Source of the DNA: Pohlia nutans
Taxonomy: Eukaryota; Streptophyta; Bryopsida; Bryales; Mniaceae
Direction: 5' to 3'
Assembly: GCA_022496805.1 (NCBI GenBank)
Contig: CM040089.1
Coordinates: 41,834,372 to 41,898,371 of the forward strand
DNA length: 64,000 nt
Below, one piece after another: positions 60,417-64,000 of the stretch; positions within the stretch are counted from its first letter, which is position 1, and each line of letters starts with the position of its first letter. The notes beneath the pieces were generated by a model, which saw only the letters and a list, made by a program, of their open reading frames with translations, was not told where the DNA came from and made no database searches. The position numbers and the translations under genes were made by a program.

Positions 60417-62291
60417 TCAAGCAACGCCTTCTCTTTGTAGTGTCATGTCAACATAGTTCACATTGGAGGGCTGGGGAGTGACAGTATTAAAATATACACC
60501 ATGATACTCATGCCCAGAATGAGCAAACGGATGCACTGAGCAAGTGCACGTTCCGAGGGACCACCGGTCACGAACGGTAGTACTGGAGGAAGGAAGAGCA
60601 GAGTGAATATTGGGGTCCGAACCAGGGACCGAGCTTTTTGCGGGACTTTTTGCACGGTTTTTCGTCTTGTTGGTTGCAACAGTCTTTGGGGGTTCGAGAA
60701 GGATGTACCTGAAAGCGTCGAACGCGGCGGCCGGGTGAGTCTTCTTCAGGGCCTCAAAATCCTCGCTGTACACGATTTCCTTGGGGTTGCTCTGCATCTG
60801 CTTCACGGCGGCTGCGGTGATGGCTGAGGACTCGCACTGGTCCCCCACTTTCAAGTAGGCGATGGCGTTCTCCAGCGTCACGGTGCGCACGATGAAGTCC
60901 TCGCACTTGCGCTTCAGGATGGGAATCTTGTAGCAGTCGGCCGCTGTCATCAGGTCTGCGGCGTGCTCCTGCAGAACCTCCGGCTGTAGCTCCGCAGTGT
61001 ACAAGAACTGGATGAACGCCAGGAAACTGTCTGCGTGCATCTTTGTGTTGAGATTGATTTGACCCCTGTTCCTCCAGTCGTGGTTTAGCTGCATCTTGTA
61101 TTCCCCCGACGTTAGCACCTTCTTGAACACCTCCGATCTCGTTATCTGCAGGATCCAGTTCACACCATGTCAGTCAGTCACTGGAATTCGTAACAAGCAT
61201 TGCAAATCATACGAAGTTACAATGATCATGTTTTCTACACTAGATCATATCGATCCTTCTACAACGTTACGGGACATAGGTTCAAGTTTTAAGGCAACTA
61301 TGTCACTCATTAGCTAGGCAGAAGAGGGTTACACTAGGAGGATCACGTTTGGCGAATCTTAGAGTAAGAAGGGATTTAAAACCTTCTAGATTAGCTAGCC
61401 CTCTAGGCTACCTACACCTGACCATCCTCCCAATGTGAAAACCCATAACTCTTCTCCTCTTTGTGAGTCTTTCAATAACAGAAAAAAAAAAGAAAAAAAA
61501 AGAAGCATAGTTCTAAATGATGTAAACTGAAACTTGTCTCACTATTCCTTGCTAGCTATTCCCGCCTGCCAGTCGTTGGTTATATAATTCATAATAAGCC
61601 TAAGTTGTAATTTTGAATGAAGATCAAACGTCTAAGAGCGTAGGGCGCGTTCACAGTATAATGGATTACAATTTTCTTCCTCTCAACGAAAGTAAACTTG
61701 ACACATCTACATGGACCAACTGGTCAACTTAGCATTACGTTGAACGTGGCAACTGATTGATACGACAGCAACGACATGAGTACCTTGGGTTTGAAGTAAT
61801 TAAGCTAATGTAACTAAGTTCTTTCAAAATGTTGGGTCCGAAAGTGTGGCTTTGAAAATTATTACAGTGAATTATTGAATCTCCTCCGACGAAACAAAAA
61901 AACATAGATTTGAGTTAATGTGTACCAGGATGCTGCGATGAGCCTTGATAGGGGCACAGCCATTGGCGGTGACGGTCACCACTTCATTGTGAGGGTCTTG
62001 GATGAGAAGCTGGTTACAAATGGGATCCCCCTGCCTCAAGAATTGGAGCTCACTCTTGAGCGATTCATTCTCTTTCTGGAGCGCGACGACTTCTTGCTCC
62101 CGCGCGGCCCAGCCTGTCCATGCCTTCTGGCTCTTCACCTTCTCCAGCATGCCCTTGAACTGCTTGAAGCAGTCGCGGCACATGGTGCAGTCCAGGTCCC
62201 ACAGTCCCGGCTCTCGCTCTGTGTGCACCATCGTTGCATTCCTCTGCACACTTACGTCGCAGTAAGCACACTTGAATAATTCCGTCGCCAT
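60417..62291 (-). CDS. BTB/POZ protein, inverted paralogue of BTB gene 1 (BTB gene 2)
   Basis: Likely CUL3-ligase adaptor, by domain only. Coding exons in transcription order: 62291-61926 and 61145-60417, 364 residues. The first exon has the same length (366) and same phase 0 border as in BTB gene 1. Paired-cysteine N-terminus (FKCAYCDVSV, CTMCRDCFKQF), coiled coil (EVVALQKENESLKSELQFL), BTB sequence (IKAHRSIL / ITRSEVFKKVL, MHADSFLAFIQFL, HAADLMTAADCYKIPILKRK), helical tail, and a Ser/Pro-rich C-terminus nearly identical to that of gene 1 up to SNVNYVDM, then diverging (TLQREGVA). The start ATG follows an acceptor of a 5'UTR intron (62293-62801). Small indels relative to gene 1 keep frame. 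GC-rich coding exons in AT-rich surroundings, as for gene 1. Both copies look functional. Confidence 0.92.
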
Positions 62292-62467
62292 TCTGAAGGT
62301 TCCAACATAGATAATCGATCAATCAGAAGAACTAGTAAGACACAAATCTAGTATTAGAAAACGTGTCACCCCACAAGCTAGATCATCCTCAAATAAAGAA
62401 ACTGTTCCACATCACAAAATGAGTCTTGTACGCAATATTGATCGCTTTTTTGTGACAAACTTGTTAA

Positions 62468-62705
62468 CCCTAAACGACCAAGCACTCATGGTAATGAAAT
62501 GAAAAATTCCATCGATCATATTGTGATTCTGAATACAATTCAGACGAGACCAAATTTTAAAACGCCAGAATCGATCAGTGGAGAACATTGCATGTGTTGG
62601 TCAAAACACAAACAAACTTGACCTAAAGGAAGTCGGAATAGGATCTATTCAAAACTGCGAAACAAAAACCTGAGGCTCAAATTGGGCTTCTTCGTCGTGT
62701 AGGTT
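62468..62705. mobile_element. TTAA MITE in the 5'UTR intron of BTB gene 2
   Basis: TTAA at 62464-62467 and 62706-62709. It starts CCCTAAACGACCAAGCACTC and ends with GCTCAAATTGGGC and a short extra stretch. It is the counterpart, at the same intron position, of the MITE at 14275-14491. Confidence 0.72.
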
Positions 62706-62801
62706 TTAACTCTCAAAGCTTTTTCAGGACACCTAAGCTTCCAATGCAATTATGTGACGCTACACATGCAAGAAAAAAACGCAGCCAACATTACTACTCA
62801 C

Positions 62802-62945
62802 CTTAATTTAGACTAGACTCTGCAATACCCACACCACAGCGATAGAGGAATCCAAGTGCTCTGCAAGCAGTTGGTCTATACTCGATCATGAAAACGCAGC
62901 TTGTCTTGGCTTCTGATCCCTTTGCAGACAAAAGTGATCGAAACA
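62802..62945 (-). promoter_or_regulatory. Promoter and non-coding first exon of BTB gene 2
   Basis: Conserved with 14045-14182 upstream of BTB gene 1, including the AGCACTTGGATTCCTCTATC block (about 62842-62865, minus strand). It ends at a donor AAG before GTGAGTAG (62801). Confidence 0.6.
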
Positions 62946-62978
62946 TCCATTGTACCCTCTGTTCGGAAACCTGGTCAG

Positions 62979-63142
62979 ATGGCAATATTTGTTTAATTGG
63001 GACTATTCTACCATATTGGGACTTTTTGAAATCTACAACTGGCATAGATCCAGTGGACAATTGCCCTTTGGATCTATGCCAATTGTAGATTTCAAAAAGT
63101 CCTAATATTGTAGAATAGTCCCAACTAAACAAATATTGCCAT
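62979..63142. mobile_element. Palindromic MITE, copy 1 (4-bp TSD TCAG)
   Basis: ATGGCAATATTTGTTTAATT at the left is mirrored by CAAATATTGCCAT at the right. The arms are almost the whole length (about 75 bases each), so the RNA would form a long hairpin. Flanked by TCAG at 62975-62978 and 63143-63146. Confidence 0.78.
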
Positions 63143-63332
63143 TCAGCCTAGTCAAATTTGGTGGTAAGGTGTCAAGTTATTGATTTGGTGGTAAGACGGT
63201 GGACTGTTGAGTGTACTTTGCTGGAATAAGGGACCTTATTCCAACCCTTACAATGGATAAGAGCATGGCCAGCAACGACTCCCAACACGCCAAACTCACG
63301 TCGAGAATCAAGATGGAGCGTGAGAAACTCTC

Positions 63333-63495
63333 ATGACAATATTCGTTTAGTTGGGACTATTTCACAATATTGGGACTTTTTGAAATCTACAACTGGCATA
63401 AATCCAGTGGGCAATTTCCCACTGCAATTATGCCAGTTGTAGATTTCAAAAAATACCAATATGGTGAAAAAGTCCCAATTAAACGAATATTTCCA
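63333..63495. mobile_element. Palindromic MITE, copy 2 (4-bp TSD TCTC)
   Basis: Same family as 62979-63142 (shared TTGGGACTTTTTGAAATCTA and CAACTGGCATA cores). Starts ATGACAATATTCG, ends CGAATATTTCCAT, flanked by TCTC at 63329-63332 and 63496-63499. Confidence 0.78.
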
Positions 63496-63499
63496 TTCT

Positions 63500-64000
63500 C
63501 ACTTCCATTGCATTTAGTAACAGTAGGGAACTGCACTCCCCTATTGCTTGGTTTGATTTTTACTCTTTGAGTAACTTTCCTTGGAACTAGATTGAAAGAT
63601 GACACTTGCCATTTCATGAGGGAATTTAGTAGGAGTTGAGCAAGTAAGACTTACTTAAGATGTGAAAAGATCATCTAAGAGGATCGAAGAGAATCTTGGA
63701 AATTTTAGTAGGGGTATGAAGTCTAGGACTTAACAATGTAATGTCCCTATCAACAAGCACCAAATATGACCCAAATAAATTTCATGAACGAATTGCATAT
63801 CACCACTTGCATACCAAATATTAGCCATCAATTTAGGAGAAGAATTTTCTTAACTTTTAGCTTCATAAAGTGACAACATGGTCTTGTAAGGGAATAAAAC
63901 AAACCATTGGATGTACTAGAATCAAGCTCTACAGAGCGCAAAGGTTTGGCGAGCTAGAATCAAGCTCCACACTCTAAACATACCTTCATCATCCAAAAGT
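63500..64000. other. Window end: dispersed repeat, no gene seen
   Basis: 63610-63740 matches 17310-17433 in direct orientation. A short direct repeat (AGAATCAAGCTC) occurs at about 63919 and 63957. No gene recognised. Confidence 0.45.

Noticed and set aside
1..64000. tRNA, rRNA, snRNA and CRISPR features
   Set aside because: No cloverleaf-like T-loop motifs in context, no rRNA-like blocks and no regularly spaced direct repeats were seen by eye; a tRNAscan-SE or Infernal run would decide for small RNAs.

Overview
This window comes from a nuclear genome of a land plant. The evidence is a retinoblastoma-related (RBR) gene of the plant type with many GT-AG introns, two plant-type BTB/POZ genes, CACTA transposons with the full plant domain set, and a very AT-rich intergenic space full of small inverted-repeat elements. 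The BTB family style and the lack of any seed-plant LTR retrotransposon landscape fit a non-seed plant such as a bryophyte, but the sequence here does not settle the species. No rRNA, tRNA or CRISPR was found.

Layout. 178-7430 (+): 3' sixteen exons of RBR, complete to its stop codon; the first exon(s) lie upstream of the window. 7.4-14.0 kb: intergenic, with a Stowaway/mariner-like MITE and a cluster of elements bounded by TTAA target duplications. 14.05-16.75 kb (+): BTB gene 1. 17.4-27.2 kb: repeat territory, including a 2.3-kb non-autonomous CACTA element (18767-21099), more TTAA elements, an unclassified TIR element and foldbacks. 27253-49364: one complete 22.1-kb CACTA transposon with CACTAGTAGAAA termini and a TAT duplication. 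It carries an intact four-exon transposase (minus, 1110 codons) and, divergently, a multi-exon TNPA/Transposase_24-like gene with an RS-rich segment (plus) that has one in-frame TAA. 49486-51059: a foldback element whose right arm was split by a TTAT-flanked element. 53194-54082 (+): small secreted cysteine-rich protein gene bracketed by inverted MITE copies. 55.8-56.6 kb: decayed transposase relic. 60.08-62.95 kb (-): BTB gene 2, an inverted duplicate of BTB gene 1 including promoter, 5'UTR intron, the MITE inside that intron and the 3' flank. 62.98-63.50 kb: two copies of a near-palindromic MITE with 4-bp duplications.

How the parts work together. The host genes are a cell-cycle regulator (RBR), two probable ubiquitin-ligase adaptors (BTB) and one secreted protein; they show no operon-like link. 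The mobile elements do form a system: the large CACTA encodes the transposase and an accessory DNA-binding-like protein, and the 2.3-kb CACTA shares its terminal and subterminal motifs and could be moved in trans. About a dozen small elements share TTAA (once TTAT) target sites and CCCYTWA-like ends, pointing to a piggyBac- or Kolobok-type transposase encoded elsewhere.
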